Shown here: one piece after another, positions 19,001 to 26,694 of the stretch
Layout: each line of letters begins with the position of its first letter
Position numbering within the stretch: position 1 is the stretch's first letter
Assembly: GCF_020911725.1 (NCBI RefSeq)
Contig: NZ_CP076620.1
Span: 1,554,501-1,618,500, forward strand
Source of the DNA: Clostridium cadaveris
GTDB lineage: Bacteria > Bacillota > Clostridia > Clostridiales > Clostridiaceae
Length of the DNA: 64,000 bases
Direction: 5' to 3'
Translations under genes and position numbers: made by a program
The notes under the pieces: generated by a model
What the model saw: only the letters and a program-made list of their open reading frames with translations
The model's database searches: none
Told to the model about the DNA's origin: nothing

Positions 19001-19329
19001 ATGTAAATATAAGTGAAAGACTTAGGGAAATAGCCACTATAAAAGTTCTAGGTTTTTATGATAAGGAAGTTTCAGCTTATGTATACAAAGAAAATGTACT
19101 ATTAACTATAATAGGAATATTAGTAGGTTTAATCCTTGGAGTGTTCCTTCATAGATTTATAATGGTAACTGCTGAGCCAAATGAGATAATGTTTGGGCGT
19201 ACTATAGGTGTGTTTAGTTACATTTATGCTTTTGGAATAACTATGCTTTTCTCAGCACTAGTAAATTGGGCTATGTACTACAAACTTAAGGCTGTAAAAA
19301 TGGTTGAATCACTTAAATCTGTAGATTAA
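16084..19329 (+). CDS. FtsX-like ABC permease with large extracellular coiled coil
   Basis: A 1081-aa permease partner of the preceding ATPase. It has one N-terminal membrane helix (FLSIFFIVTLGVSFFAG, about residues 20-36), a MacB-like extracellular domain, then roughly 260 residues (about 258-518) of heptad-type E/K/A/L-rich coiled coil, followed by a FtsX helix bundle (about 550-660) and a second MacB/FtsX module with final helices near 960-1070. This duplicated FtsX layout fits mechanotransmission-type ABC systems acting on envelope substrates or antimicrobial peptides. The coiled coil could span the wall or mediate oligomers. A perfect terminator follows. Substrate and signal are unknown, and no two-component genes are adjacent. 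Confidence 0.88.
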   Translation: MKSPLFKSTLREIKGSLGRFLSIFFIVTLGVSFFAGINASAPDMKATADRYFDKYNFMDLQIMSTLGLDKDDIKSIEDLDEVKAVMPGYSLDAIAVRSSSQSVLRVHSIPISKSLEDDSYINRPRLMKGRLPEKSGECVVEEDAFGKEFIKLGDIIKLSLGNSGDIKESLNTDEYKVVGVVNSPYYVTYEKGNSKIGSGKVSQYIMIPEEDFKLPVYTEANVILKGAKELFTYGDEYEKLRDDVTKKIESIGEKRAELRYDEIIKEATKTLDEKKKEYEEGKLKAESELKNALDKIEEGNKNLDKGEKELNLKERQVNESLELGKEKIKDAEVDLKIGKAQYEAQLQTFNEKKAEAETQLEDAKKAISQGEALIEKQERELLDLKEKLEDPSIPEIEKERIKIQIETIESALSYAKPALEKAKIELASKEAELKEGEAKLNAAKASLDAAEKQLNAEKANLLEGESKSKAEFKKARGDIENGRIELAKGKEEYEKNKVSVEATLKDGKDRILDAEDKIKGIEEPSWYVLNRDMNYGYVSYEDAANRVKAIAQVFPVFFFLVAALVCLTTMTRMVDEQRVDIGTLKALGYEKRDIASKYILYAALASIGGSILGLAIGFILFPTVIFDAYGIMFTVSDLILQFNMFYAIIATLAAVLTTTLAALGACYKELKETPALLMIPKAPKVGKKILLERCNFIWKRLKFTEKVTARNIFRYKKRFLMTVLGISGCTALILAGFGIKDSIRAIIDIEYGKIITYDMSVSLDSNIKTEDENALREYLNDDDRIKDSMMYKTKNTDISFHDKSKEASLVIPEDVEKFKEFHILRVRTSQKEVSLDEGGIVLAEKLAKELGVKKGDTININDENNKRISVPVTGIVENYVSHYAFMSRSTYESLYERDFKGNQIVAKIKDTTKSVEDSISKELLEKKDVAGVYFNSGVKETYSDTIKSLNYVVIVMILAAGALAFVVLYNLTNVNISERLREIATIKVLGFYDKEVSAYVYKENVLLTIIGILVGLILGVFLHRFIMVTAEPNEIMFGRTIGVFSYIYAFGITMLFSALVNWAMYYKLKAVKMVESLKSVD

Positions 19330-19350
19330 TAATAAAATAAAAATTATATT

Positions 19351-19400
19351 ATCCCATAAGCTATAAGATGTAAAAATCATATAGCTTATGGGATATTTTT
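19351..19400 (+). terminator. Strong terminator after the ABC exporter
   Basis: ATCCCATAAGCTATA (19351-19365) pairs perfectly over 15 bp with TATAGCTTATGGGAT (19380-19394), followed by ATTTTT. Confidence 0.9.
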
Positions 19401-19464
19401 ATGTATAATAAAAGAATAAGGTTATTCTAAAAGAAGTGATTATTGAAAGGCATAATTAGAATAT

Positions 19465-20145
19465 ATGGATATAAAGATTTCAAAAAAGGAAGTATTAAGA
19501 TATTTAGGATATAGAAATCAAATTCTTTCTCATGATATGGAAAATTTAATAGATATAACTATTGATGAAGCTTATAAACTTGTAAAACCCAGATATGTCT
19601 ATAGGTATTTTGAGATTTTATCAAAAGATATCAATTATTTAGAGCTTAAAGATACAAATGTATATATGAAGGGAAAAGATATAAGTGTCCATTTAAATGG
19701 CAGCAAGGAATGTTATCTTATGGCAGTTACATTGGGAGTTGAAATAGATAAAAAAATAAGATATTATGAACATTCTAGTCTTACTAAAGCTATGATTTTA
19801 GATGCCTGTGCTACTACTGCAGTGGAAAGTGCCTGTGATATTGTTTGCAGCATTATAAAAAATGATTTGAAAAAAGTCGGACTTACCATTACTAGAAGAT
19901 ACAGTCCTGGCTATGGTGATTTTGACATTAATATTCAGAGAGAAATTTTGAATCTTGTTGATGCTGAAAAATTAATAGGGCTTACAATCACTAGGAATAA
20001 TATATTGATTCCTAGAAAATCTGTAACAGCTGTAGTTGGAGTAATAGATGAAAAGTTAGATTACAAAACTTTTGAAAAGTGTAAATCATGTCCTAACTAC
20101 TCTAAGTGCGCTTATAGAAAGGAAAGTGATAGATGTGGATCTTAG
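19465..20145 (+). CDS. Stand-alone methionine synthase activation-domain protein
   Basis: A 226-aa homologue of the C-terminal reactivation domain of cobalamin-dependent MetH, which binds SAM to re-methylate oxidised cob(II)alamin. RRYSPGYGDFDINIQ is the diagnostic SAM-binding phrase. The C-terminus has a cysteine cluster (CKSCPNYSKCAYRKESDRC) absent from the classical domain, possibly for metal or Fe-S binding. It overlaps the start of metH by 11 bp, and that MetH lacks this domain, so the two chains together rebuild the full enzyme. This split arrangement is common in clostridia. Confidence 0.87.
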   Translation: MDIKISKKEVLRYLGYRNQILSHDMENLIDITIDEAYKLVKPRYVYRYFEILSKDINYLELKDTNVYMKGKDISVHLNGSKECYLMAVTLGVEIDKKIRYYEHSSLTKAMILDACATTAVESACDIVCSIIKNDLKKVGLTITRRYSPGYGDFDINIQREILNLVDAEKLIGLTITRNNILIPRKSVTAVVGVIDEKLDYKTFEKCKSCPNYSKCAYRKESDRCGS

Positions 20146-22528
20146 AAGCTTTTTAAAGGATAATATTTTAATATTTGATGGAGCTATGGGAACCATGCTT
20201 CAAAATAGAGGCCTAAAGCTTGGGGAACTGCCAGAGGTTTTAAATATAGAGAATCCAGATCTCATAATAGACATACATAGAGCTTATATAAATGCTGGAT
20301 GTAATATAATAACTACAAACACTTTTGGTGCTAACAGTTTAAAAATGAATGGCAGCGGATATGACACTAAATTGATTGCAGAGAGAGCTATCAAGAATGC
20401 TGAGGCAGCAAGAGAAGATAAGTTTTGTTATATAGCTTATGACATGGGGCCTTTAGGAGAACTAATAGAACCTATGGGAACTCTTAGGTTCGATGAAGCC
20501 TATAATATTTTCAAGGATCAAGTAGAAGTGGCAGCTAGAAGTGGAGTTGATTGCATTCTTATTGAAACTATGACCGATTTATATGAGGCAAAGGCAGCTA
20601 TCCTTGCAGCAAAGGAAAACAGTAGTCTTCCTATATTTTGCACTATGAGTTTTGAAAAGGATGGACGTACATTTACAGGCTGTAGTCCTATTACAATGAC
20701 CACGGTATTTCAAGGATTAGGAGTAGATGCTCTTGGAATAAACTGCTCTTTAGGACCAAAAGATATTTACCCTTTAATAAAAGAAGTGTTAAGATATTCT
20801 AAAGTTCCTGTTATGGTGCAGCCTAATTTAGGACTTCCAAAGTTTATAGAGGGAAATACCGAATTTGATGTCCCTATAACTGACTTCGTGGAATACGGTA
20901 AAAAGTTTATAGATGAAGGAGTCAGAATAATTGGAGGATGCTGTGGTACTACAGACATTCATATTAAAGCACTAAAAGAGTCGCTAGAGGGCATAATCTT
21001 TAGAGCCGTGAAACCTAGTATAAATAAAAGTATAGTATGCAGTGCTACTAAGAGTGTAGAGGTAAATGGAGTTAAAATCATAGGAGAAAGGATTAATCCT
21101 ACTGGAAAGAAATTTTTAAAGGAATCTCTGCTTCAAGGTAAGCTGGATCATGTGCTTAAAGAAGCTATAAATCAGGTGGAAGCTGGAGCAGATATATTAG
21201 ATGTAAATGTAGGCCTTCCGGGAATAGATGAAGCTTTTATTATGGAAAAGGCAGTTCGTGAGATTCAAAGTATAATAGACACTCCTCTTCAAATAGATTC
21301 AAATAAACCTAAAGTTATAGAAAGGGCTCTTAGAGCCTATAATGGAAAAGCTATAGTGAACTCTGTAAATGGTGATGAAGACTCTATGAAGGCTATTTTA
21401 CCTTTAGTAAAGAAATATGGAGCAGCAGTTATAGGGCTTACCTTAGATCACAATGGGCTTCCAAAGACAGTTGAAGAAAGAATTAAAATTGCAGAGAGAA
21501 TTTTAGAAAGAGCTCTTGAATATGGGATAGCAAAAGAAGATGTATATATAGATTGTCTTACTCTTACTGCAGCAGCTCAGCAGAAAGATGTAATGTATAC
21601 TGTAAAAGCATTGGGTATTATAAGAGAAAAACTAAAGGTCAACACTGTGCTTGGAGTTTCTAACGTTTCTTTTGGACTTCCCAATAGACCTCTCTTAAAC
21701 AAAACTTTTTTAAGCGGATGTCTTATGAATGGGCTTACTCTTCCTATAATTAATCCGTTAGATGAAGAAATTATGGATACAATAAAGGCATACAAGGTAT
21801 TAGCTATGGAAGACGTAGAATCAAAAGATTACGTGGCTCATTACTCAAATATACCTAAAAGGAATTCTATAGAAAAATTAGAGGATTCAAGAAAACATAA
21901 AGATGAAAATTTATTTAAAATAATAATAAATGGTCTTAGATTAGAAGCAAAGAGCGCTTCCTTAGAGCTTTTGAAAACTAAATCTCCTTTAACTATAGTA
22001 GAGGAGGATATAATACCGGCTCTTGACTATGTAGGATGCAAATATGAAAAAGGAGAAATTTTTCTTCCTCAACTTATACAATGTGCAGAGACAGTTAAGG
22101 AAGCATTTGATATAATAAAAGAGAAGCTTTCAAGAGAAGGCAGTGAAACTATATGTAATGGCACTATAGTTTTGGCTACAGTAAAGGGAGATATTCATGA
22201 TATAGGTAAAAATATAGTGAAGACTCTTCTTGAAAATTACGGGTTTAAAGTTATAGACTTAGGGAAGAATGTACCTTATGAAGAGGTAGCTGAAGCAGTC
22301 CGTAATAGTAAAGCGCCATTAGTTGGACTTAGTGCTCTTATGACAACTACAGTTAAGAGTATGGAAGAGACTATAAAACTTCTTAGAAAAACAGTACCTC
22401 AGTGCAAAATTATGGTTGGGGGAGCTGTACTCACAGAGGATTATGCCATGGCCATAGGGGCAGATTTTTATGCTAAAGATGCAAAAGAAAGTGTAAGAAT
22501 TGCTCAAACTTTATTTAATAAGATATAA
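20135..22528 (+). CDS. metH: Cobalamin-dependent methionine synthase lacking the activation domain
   Basis: A 797-aa MetH that transfers a methyl group from methyl-tetrahydrofolate through cobalamin to homocysteine. Domain order: homocysteine/zinc barrel (about 1-290, ligands in INCSLGP and GGCCGTTDIHI), pterin-binding barrel (about 310-570, IIGERINPTGKK and DVNVGLPG), B12 cap helices (about 600-680), and a B12-binding Rossmann domain with the base-off His motif GDIHDIGKN. The C-terminal reactivation domain is absent and supplied by the upstream gene. GTG 20135 is preferred: AAAGGAAA lies about nine bases before it and the protein then begins MDLRSFLKDNILIFDGAMGT. Confidence 0.93.
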   Translation: MDLRSFLKDNILIFDGAMGTMLQNRGLKLGELPEVLNIENPDLIIDIHRAYINAGCNIITTNTFGANSLKMNGSGYDTKLIAERAIKNAEAAREDKFCYIAYDMGPLGELIEPMGTLRFDEAYNIFKDQVEVAARSGVDCILIETMTDLYEAKAAILAAKENSSLPIFCTMSFEKDGRTFTGCSPITMTTVFQGLGVDALGINCSLGPKDIYPLIKEVLRYSKVPVMVQPNLGLPKFIEGNTEFDVPITDFVEYGKKFIDEGVRIIGGCCGTTDIHIKALKESLEGIIFRAVKPSINKSIVCSATKSVEVNGVKIIGERINPTGKKFLKESLLQGKLDHVLKEAINQVEAGADILDVNVGLPGIDEAFIMEKAVREIQSIIDTPLQIDSNKPKVIERALRAYNGKAIVNSVNGDEDSMKAILPLVKKYGAAVIGLTLDHNGLPKTVEERIKIAERILERALEYGIAKEDVYIDCLTLTAAAQQKDVMYTVKALGIIREKLKVNTVLGVSNVSFGLPNRPLLNKTFLSGCLMNGLTLPIINPLDEEIMDTIKAYKVLAMEDVESKDYVAHYSNIPKRNSIEKLEDSRKHKDENLFKIIINGLRLEAKSASLELLKTKSPLTIVEEDIIPALDYVGCKYEKGEIFLPQLIQCAETVKEAFDIIKEKLSREGSETICNGTIVLATVKGDIHDIGKNIVKTLLENYGFKVIDLGKNVPYEEVAEAVRNSKAPLVGLSALMTTTVKSMEETIKLLRKTVPQCKIMVGGAVLTEDYAMAIGADFYAKDAKESVRIAQTLFNKI

Positions 22529-22622
22529 AAAATCATTCTTTGATAGGATTTTAAAGCTTTAAATATCAGGAAAGATTAAAATATAAGAATAATAATCAAA
22601 AATATATAGAAGGAATTGAGAT

Positions 22623-23771
22623 ATGGATAAAAATTTTAAAGAACTAGGAATAAAGGAAAATATTTGTAAAGCATTAGATATTAGGGGTATAGTTAAACCT
22701 ACAGAGGTTCAAGAAAAAACTATTGTACCTGCTTTAGAAGGGAAAAATATAATAGCACAATCTCAAACAGGAACAGGAAAAACTCTTGCGTATGTGCTTC
22801 CTATGATGGAAAAAATAAATTATGATAACAAGGAGCTTCAGGGACTTGTTCTTGCTCCTACTCATGAGCTTACTATGCAGATTCACAACACTATATTGGA
22901 CTTAAAAAAAGATGCTAATATAAGTTGTAATGCAGCTTCTCTTGTGGGAAGTGGAAATATAACAAGACAGATTGAAAAGCTAAAGAGCAAACCACAGATA
23001 GCTACAGGATCATCTGGAAGAGTTGTAGACCTTATAAAGAGAAAAAAGCTTAAAGTCCACAATGTGAAATTTCTTGTTATAGACGAATTTGATAAGCTTT
23101 TAGATAAAGACAATATAAATGATATAAAGTTTATAATAAAATCTTTAGACAATAAAGTTCAAATCATAATGGTTTCAGCCACAACTGATGAAAAGACACT
23201 TGATATGGCGAAGAGTCTTATGAGTGAAGCTGAAATTATAAAAGTAAGCAGCAGTGACTTAACCATAAATTCAAATATAACTCATGAATTTTTCTTGTGT
23301 GACCCTAGAAAAAAGGTTGAGTTTTTAAGAAAAGTTGTTCATTGGGAAAGAGCTAAGAAAACTCTTGTGTTTGTAAATAATAATTATGATGTTGAGCTTA
23401 CATTAGATAAACTTAAATATCATAACATAAATTGCGACTCTATATGTGGAAACATATCCAAAGAAGATAGAAAAAATGCCATAGAAGGATTTAGAAGAGG
23501 GAAGGTAAATCTGCTTATAGCTTCAGACGTAGGAGCTAGAGGACTTGATATAAAAGGCATAACTCATGTAGTTAACTTAGATATGCCAAAATCAGAAAAA
23601 GATTATGTCCATAGAGCAGGGAGAGTTGCTAGAGGAGAAAATACAGGTAAATGCATATCCTTAGTAGTTCCAAAAGAACTATCGTTAATAGAAAAATATG
23701 AAAAAATCTTTAATGTAAAGATAACTGAAAAGGTTCTTTATAAAGGTCAGATACTTGATTATGAAGATTAG
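22623..23771 (+). CDS. DEAD-box-type RNA helicase with divergent motifs
   Basis: A 382-aa protein with the two RecA-like domains of DEAD-box helicases and no long tail. Motif I is SQTGTGKT and motif III is SAT. Several core motifs deviate: motif II is DEFD rather than DEAD, motif Ib is SSGR rather than TPGR, and motif VI is HRAGRVARG rather than HRIGRTGR. It may act in RNA remodelling or ribosome assembly, but the changes suggest a specialised paralogue. It has a GAAGGAATTGAG ribosome binding site and ends in a terminator beginning at its stop codon. Confidence 0.85.
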   Translation: MDKNFKELGIKENICKALDIRGIVKPTEVQEKTIVPALEGKNIIAQSQTGTGKTLAYVLPMMEKINYDNKELQGLVLAPTHELTMQIHNTILDLKKDANISCNAASLVGSGNITRQIEKLKSKPQIATGSSGRVVDLIKRKKLKVHNVKFLVIDEFDKLLDKDNINDIKFIIKSLDNKVQIIMVSATTDEKTLDMAKSLMSEAEIIKVSSSDLTINSNITHEFFLCDPRKKVEFLRKVVHWERAKKTLVFVNNNYDVELTLDKLKYHNINCDSICGNISKEDRKNAIEGFRRGKVNLLIASDVGARGLDIKGITHVVNLDMPKSEKDYVHRAGRVARGENTGKCISLVVPKELSLIEKYEKIFNVKITEKVLYKGQILDYED

Positions 23772-23802
23772 GATGGTGGGGTTCACCATCCTTTTATTTT
23801 TT
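23771..23802 (+). terminator. Terminator of the helicase gene
   Basis: GGATGGTG pairs with CACCATCC around a short GGGTT loop, followed by TTTTATTTTTT. The stem begins at the last base of the stop codon. Confidence 0.9.
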
Positions 23803-23831
23803 AAAAGAACGTGAATATATAAAAAAATATA

Positions 23832-23860
23832 TTGACAGATAAAGGTGACTATAATATACT
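23832..23860 (+). promoter_or_regulatory. Sigma-A promoter of the fatty-acid synthesis cluster
   Basis: Perfect TTGACA (23832-23837), a 17-bp spacer and TATACT (23855-23860), just before two FabT-like palindromes and 86 bp before fabT. A TATAAT at 23850 gives only a 12-bp spacer and was not used. Confidence 0.75.
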
Positions 23861-23872
23861 TTGATTATCAAA
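23860..23872. promoter_or_regulatory. FabT-type operator 1
   Basis: TTTGATTATCAAA is a palindrome apart from its central base and matches the TTTGATTATCAAA core known for streptococcal FabT sites. It starts on the last base of the -10 box and covers the likely transcription start, where bound repressor would block RNA polymerase. It fits with the FabT-like gene immediately downstream. Confidence 0.75.
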
Positions 23873-23880
23873 ATAAATAC

Positions 23881-23901
23881 TTTGACACTCAAATTATTTG
23901 A
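23881..23901. promoter_or_regulatory. FabT-type operator 2 (degenerate)
   Basis: TTTGACACTCAAA (23881-23893) keeps both TTTGA/TCAAA arms but not the central TTA. An overlapping inverted TCAAATTATTTGA (23889-23901) follows. A second, weaker repressor site 21 bp after the first is plausible. Confidence 0.45.
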
Positions 23902-23945
23902 TGCTACAATTAAATTACTTAATAAGAAAGTAGGAGTGAAAAAGT

Positions 23946-24401
23946 ATGAGTAAATCTATAGAAATTTTAAATTATTTATTAGTTGATTTATTCAATGATA
24001 TTTTGCAAATTGAACAAAATGCCTTGAAAAATGGTCCTTTAAATGATCTTTCTGTGACAGAAATACATACAATTGAAGCTATAGGAATGTATGAGCCAAG
24101 ATCTATGTCAGAGGTTGCACAAGATTTAAATATAACTGTTGGAACACTGACAACTGCTATAAATAAGCTTATAAAGAAAGAGTATGTTGAGAGAAAGAGA
24201 ATAGAAGAGGATAGGAGAGTTGTTTTAATACAACTTACAAAGAAAGGAAAGCTTGCCTATAGAATTCATGAGAAATTTCATAAAGATATGATTGTAGAAA
24301 CTATAGACGGCTTAAGTGAAGATGAAGAAGAGGTGCTCATAATGTCTTTAGAAAAGCTTAATAAATTTTTTAAAGATAAATATGGACTGATAAAGAAATA
24401 G
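23946..24401 (+). CDS. fabT: FabT-like MarR-family repressor of fatty-acid synthesis genes
   Basis: A 151-aa winged-helix protein. The segment IHTIEAIG, the recognition-helix region NITVGTLTTAINKLIKKEYV, the wing EEDRRVVLIQLTKKGKLAYRIHEKFHK and the tail EEEVLIMSLEKLNKFF closely follow streptococcal FabT, which represses fab genes in a manner enhanced by long-chain acyl-ACP. It is the first gene of the fab/acc cluster, and its own promoter carries TTTGATTATCAAA, so autorepression is likely. The FabT assignment rests on both sequence and operator, which agree; the acyl-ACP response is taken from the family. Confidence 0.87.
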   Translation: MSKSIEILNYLLVDLFNDILQIEQNALKNGPLNDLSVTEIHTIEAIGMYEPRSMSEVAQDLNITVGTLTTAINKLIKKEYVERKRIEEDRRVVLIQLTKKGKLAYRIHEKFHKDMIVETIDGLSEDEEEVLIMSLEKLNKFFKDKYGLIKK

Positions 24402-24477
24402 TAAATTTCTTTAAAGATATCACATATTTCTATGGCATCTACATAAGAGAGGCTGATATTTAGGAAGGAATAATATT

Positions 24478-25452
24478 ATGAAAAAGGTGATAATAAGCGG
24501 CACTGGGAGATCTATTCCGAGACTTTGCATAACCAATGAGGAAATTTCAAAATATGTTGATACTAATGATGAGTGGATTGTATCTAGAACAGGAATAAGT
24601 GAGAGAAGGATATGCCAAGAAGAAGAGGCTATAGATTTAGCTGTAGAATCAGCTAGAAAAGCATTAAAAAGCAGTAGTATAAATGCAGATGATATTGATA
24701 TGATAATAGTCGCTACAATGACTGCTGATATGGCAACTCCATCTATGGCATGTATGGTTCAAAAAGAAATAGGTGCTTCAAAGGCAACAGCTTTTGACAT
24801 CAATGCTGCGTGCACAGGATTTATATTCGCATTATCAGTAGGAGAAAGCTTTATAAGCTCAGGAAAAGCTTCGAATGCTTTGGTGGTAGGAGTTGATACC
24901 TTATCAAAGTATATAAATTGGCAGGATAGAACCACTTCTGTATTATTTGGAGATGGAGCAGGCGCAGCTGTTTTGACTACAGGAAATCAAGGCGGAATTA
25001 GGTCTTTTTATACAAAGTCCTATGGTGATTTAGGATGCAACATAGAGGTTGGAGGAGCTCCTATAAGAGAGATATTTACTGGAAAACTTCTTAGAGAAAA
25101 GCATCCCTATATATCGATGAATGGAAAAGAAGTATTCAAATTTGCGTCTTTTGCAATGATAGACGCCATAGAAAATGTACTTGATAAAGGGCAGCTGTCT
25201 ATAGATGATATAGATTTAATAATACCACATCAAGCAAATAAAAGGATAATAGAGTATGCAAGCAAAAGGATGAAGCAGCCTATAGAAAAATTTTATATGA
25301 ATATGGATAGGTTTGGAAATACATCTAGTGCTAGTGTTGCTATAGCCTTGGATGAGGCTATGGAGAAAAATATTATAAAAAAAGGACAAAAAGTTATATT
25401 GACAGGATTTGGCGGTGGACTTACTGCTGGAGCTGTATTAGTAGAATTTTAA
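24478..25452 (+). CDS. fabH: Beta-ketoacyl-ACP synthase III
   Basis: A 324-aa condensing enzyme that starts fatty-acid synthesis by joining an acyl-CoA primer to malonyl-ACP. The Cys-His-Asn triad is visible: Cys112 in INAACTGF, His in IPHQANKRI and Asn in FGNTSSAS. The C-terminal ILTGFGGGLTAGAVLVEF is a typical FabH ending. It has a TAGGAAGGAA ribosome binding site 76 bp after fabT with no terminator between, so the two genes probably share the FabT-controlled transcript. Confidence 0.95.
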   Translation: MKKVIISGTGRSIPRLCITNEEISKYVDTNDEWIVSRTGISERRICQEEEAIDLAVESARKALKSSSINADDIDMIIVATMTADMATPSMACMVQKEIGASKATAFDINAACTGFIFALSVGESFISSGKASNALVVGVDTLSKYINWQDRTTSVLFGDGAGAAVLTTGNQGGIRSFYTKSYGDLGCNIEVGGAPIREIFTGKLLREKHPYISMNGKEVFKFASFAMIDAIENVLDKGQLSIDDIDLIIPHQANKRIIEYASKRMKQPIEKFYMNMDRFGNTSSASVAIALDEAMEKNIIKKGQKVILTGFGGGLTAGAVLVEF

Positions 25453-25472
25453 AATATGAGGAGGAAATATAA

Positions 25473-25694
25473 ATGGTATTTGAAAAGGTTAAGGAAATAG
25501 TTGTGGAACAATTAGGTTTAGAAGGAAATGAAATAACAGAGGAAACATCTTTTGATAGTTTAGGAGTAGATTCTTTAGATTTATTCCAAATAATAATTGA
25601 AATAGAAGAGGCATTTAATATTCAAATTGAAAATGCAGAAGAAATGAAGACTGTTAAAGATGCAGTTAAGTATATTGAAAGTAAAATAGCATAA
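25473..25694 (+). CDS. acpP: Acyl carrier protein
   Basis: A 73-aa acidic four-helix carrier. Ser34 in GVDSLDLFQ is the phosphopantetheine attachment site. The protein holds the growing acyl chain for all Fab enzymes in the cytosol. It lies 20 bp after fabH with a GAGGAGG ribosome binding site. A 12-bp perfect hairpin follows the gene and may stabilise its message, as ACP is needed in large excess. Confidence 0.95.
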   Translation: MVFEKVKEIVVEQLGLEGNEITEETSFDSLGVDSLDLFQIIIEIEEAFNIQIENAEEMKTVKDAVKYIESKIA

Positions 25695-25702
25695 TAAATT
25701 TT

Positions 25703-25733
25703 TAAGTCAGATATTGAAAAAATATCTGACTTA
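25703..25733 (+). other. Intercistronic hairpin after acpP
   Basis: TAAGTCAGATAT (25703-25714) pairs perfectly with ATATCTGACTTA (25722-25733) around a 7-base loop. No T-run follows (ATTAAATAGG), so it is more likely an RNA-stabilising or processing element than a terminator; fabK begins 18 bp later. Confidence 0.6.
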
Positions 25734-25750
25734 TTAAATAGGAGGCTTTT

Positions 25751-26692
25751 ATGAAAAATTTTAAGTTGTGTGAAATACTTGGCATAGAATATCCAATAAT
25801 CCAAGGTGGAATGGCTTGGGTTGCAAATAGCAGCCTTGCAGCAGCAGTAAGTAATGGTGGAGGTCTTGGAATCATAGCAGGAGCTAATGCACCTATAGAC
25901 TATTTAAGGGATGAGATAAGAAAGACTAAGAGGCTTACAGGCAAACCTTTTGGAGTTAATATAATGCTTTTAAGTGATAATGCAGAAGAGTTAGCACATA
26001 TGGTATGTGAAGAAGGAGTAAAGGTAGTTACAACGGGAGCAGGAAACCCGGGGAAGTATATAGAAATGTGGAAGGCTAATGGCATAAAGGTTATTCCGGT
26101 AGTAGCTTCTGTAGCTCTTGCTAGAAGAATGGAAAGGGCTGGAGCAGATGCAGTTATAGCAGAAGGTTGTGAAGCTGGAGGACATATAGGAGAGCTTACG
26201 ACTATGGCTCTTGTGCCTCAAGTTGTAGATGCATTAAATATTCCTGTCATTGCCGCAGGTGGAATAGGCGATGGAAGAGGAGTGGCAGCAGCTTTAGCTT
26301 TAGGTGCAGAAGGAGTTCAGGTTGGAACTAGATTCTTAGTTGCAGAGGAATGCACAATACATCAAAATTATAAGGATAGAGTTATTAAGGCCAATGATAT
26401 AGATACAGTAGTTACTGGAAGAGTAACGGGTCATCCAATAAGGGTAATAAAAAATAAACTTTCAAGAGCCTTCATTAGTTTAGAAAAACAAGGAGGTTTA
26501 AAAGAAGAATTTGAAAAGCTTGGAAGTGGAGCTTTGGCAAAGGCTGTAATAGAAGGAGAAGCTGATTATGGTTCTCTTATGGCAGGTCAAATTGCTGGTC
26601 TTATAAAAAAAGAACAACCAGCAAAAGAGATAATAGAAGAAATGTTTGAAGAAGCAGAAAAATGTATAAAATCTATTCAAGAAAGGATTTAG
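25751..26692 (+). CDS. fabK: FMN-dependent enoyl-ACP reductase II
   Basis: A 313-aa TIM-barrel flavoprotein reducing trans-2-enoyl-ACP with NAD(P)[12 protein letters not shown] at the start, [10 protein letters not shown], a catalytic-type His145 in [11 protein letters not shown], and the phosphate-binding stretch [15 protein letters not shown] mark FabK of the nitronate-monooxygenase superfamily. No FabI is seen in the cluster, so FabK is the likely enoyl reductase. AGGAGG precedes the ATG. Confidence 0.95.
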   Translation: MKNFKLCEILGIEYPIIQGGMAWVANSSLAAAVSNGGGLGIIAGANAPIDYLRDEIRKTKRLTGKPFGVNIMLLSDNAEELAHMVCEEGVKVVTTGAGNPGKYIEMWKANGIKVIPVVASVALARRMERAGADAVIAEGCEAGGHIGELTTMALVPQVVDALNIPVIAAGGIGDGRGVAAALALGAEGVQVGTRFLVAEECTIHQNYKDRVIKANDIDTVVTGRVTGHPIRVIKNKLSRAFISLEKQGGLKEEFEKLGSGALAKAVIEGEADYGSLMAGQIAGLIKKEQPAKEIIEEMFEEAEKCIKSIQERI

Positions 26693-26694
26693 TT

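Noticed and set aside
19330-19464. SAM riboswitch or T-box before the metH genes
   Set aside because: Only a perfect terminator for the preceding ABC gene is seen; none of the conserved S-box or T-box sequence blocks are present.
23832-23855. TTGACA with TATAAT at 23850 as the fabT promoter
   Set aside because: The spacer would be only 12 bp; TATACT five bases later gives the normal 17 bp.
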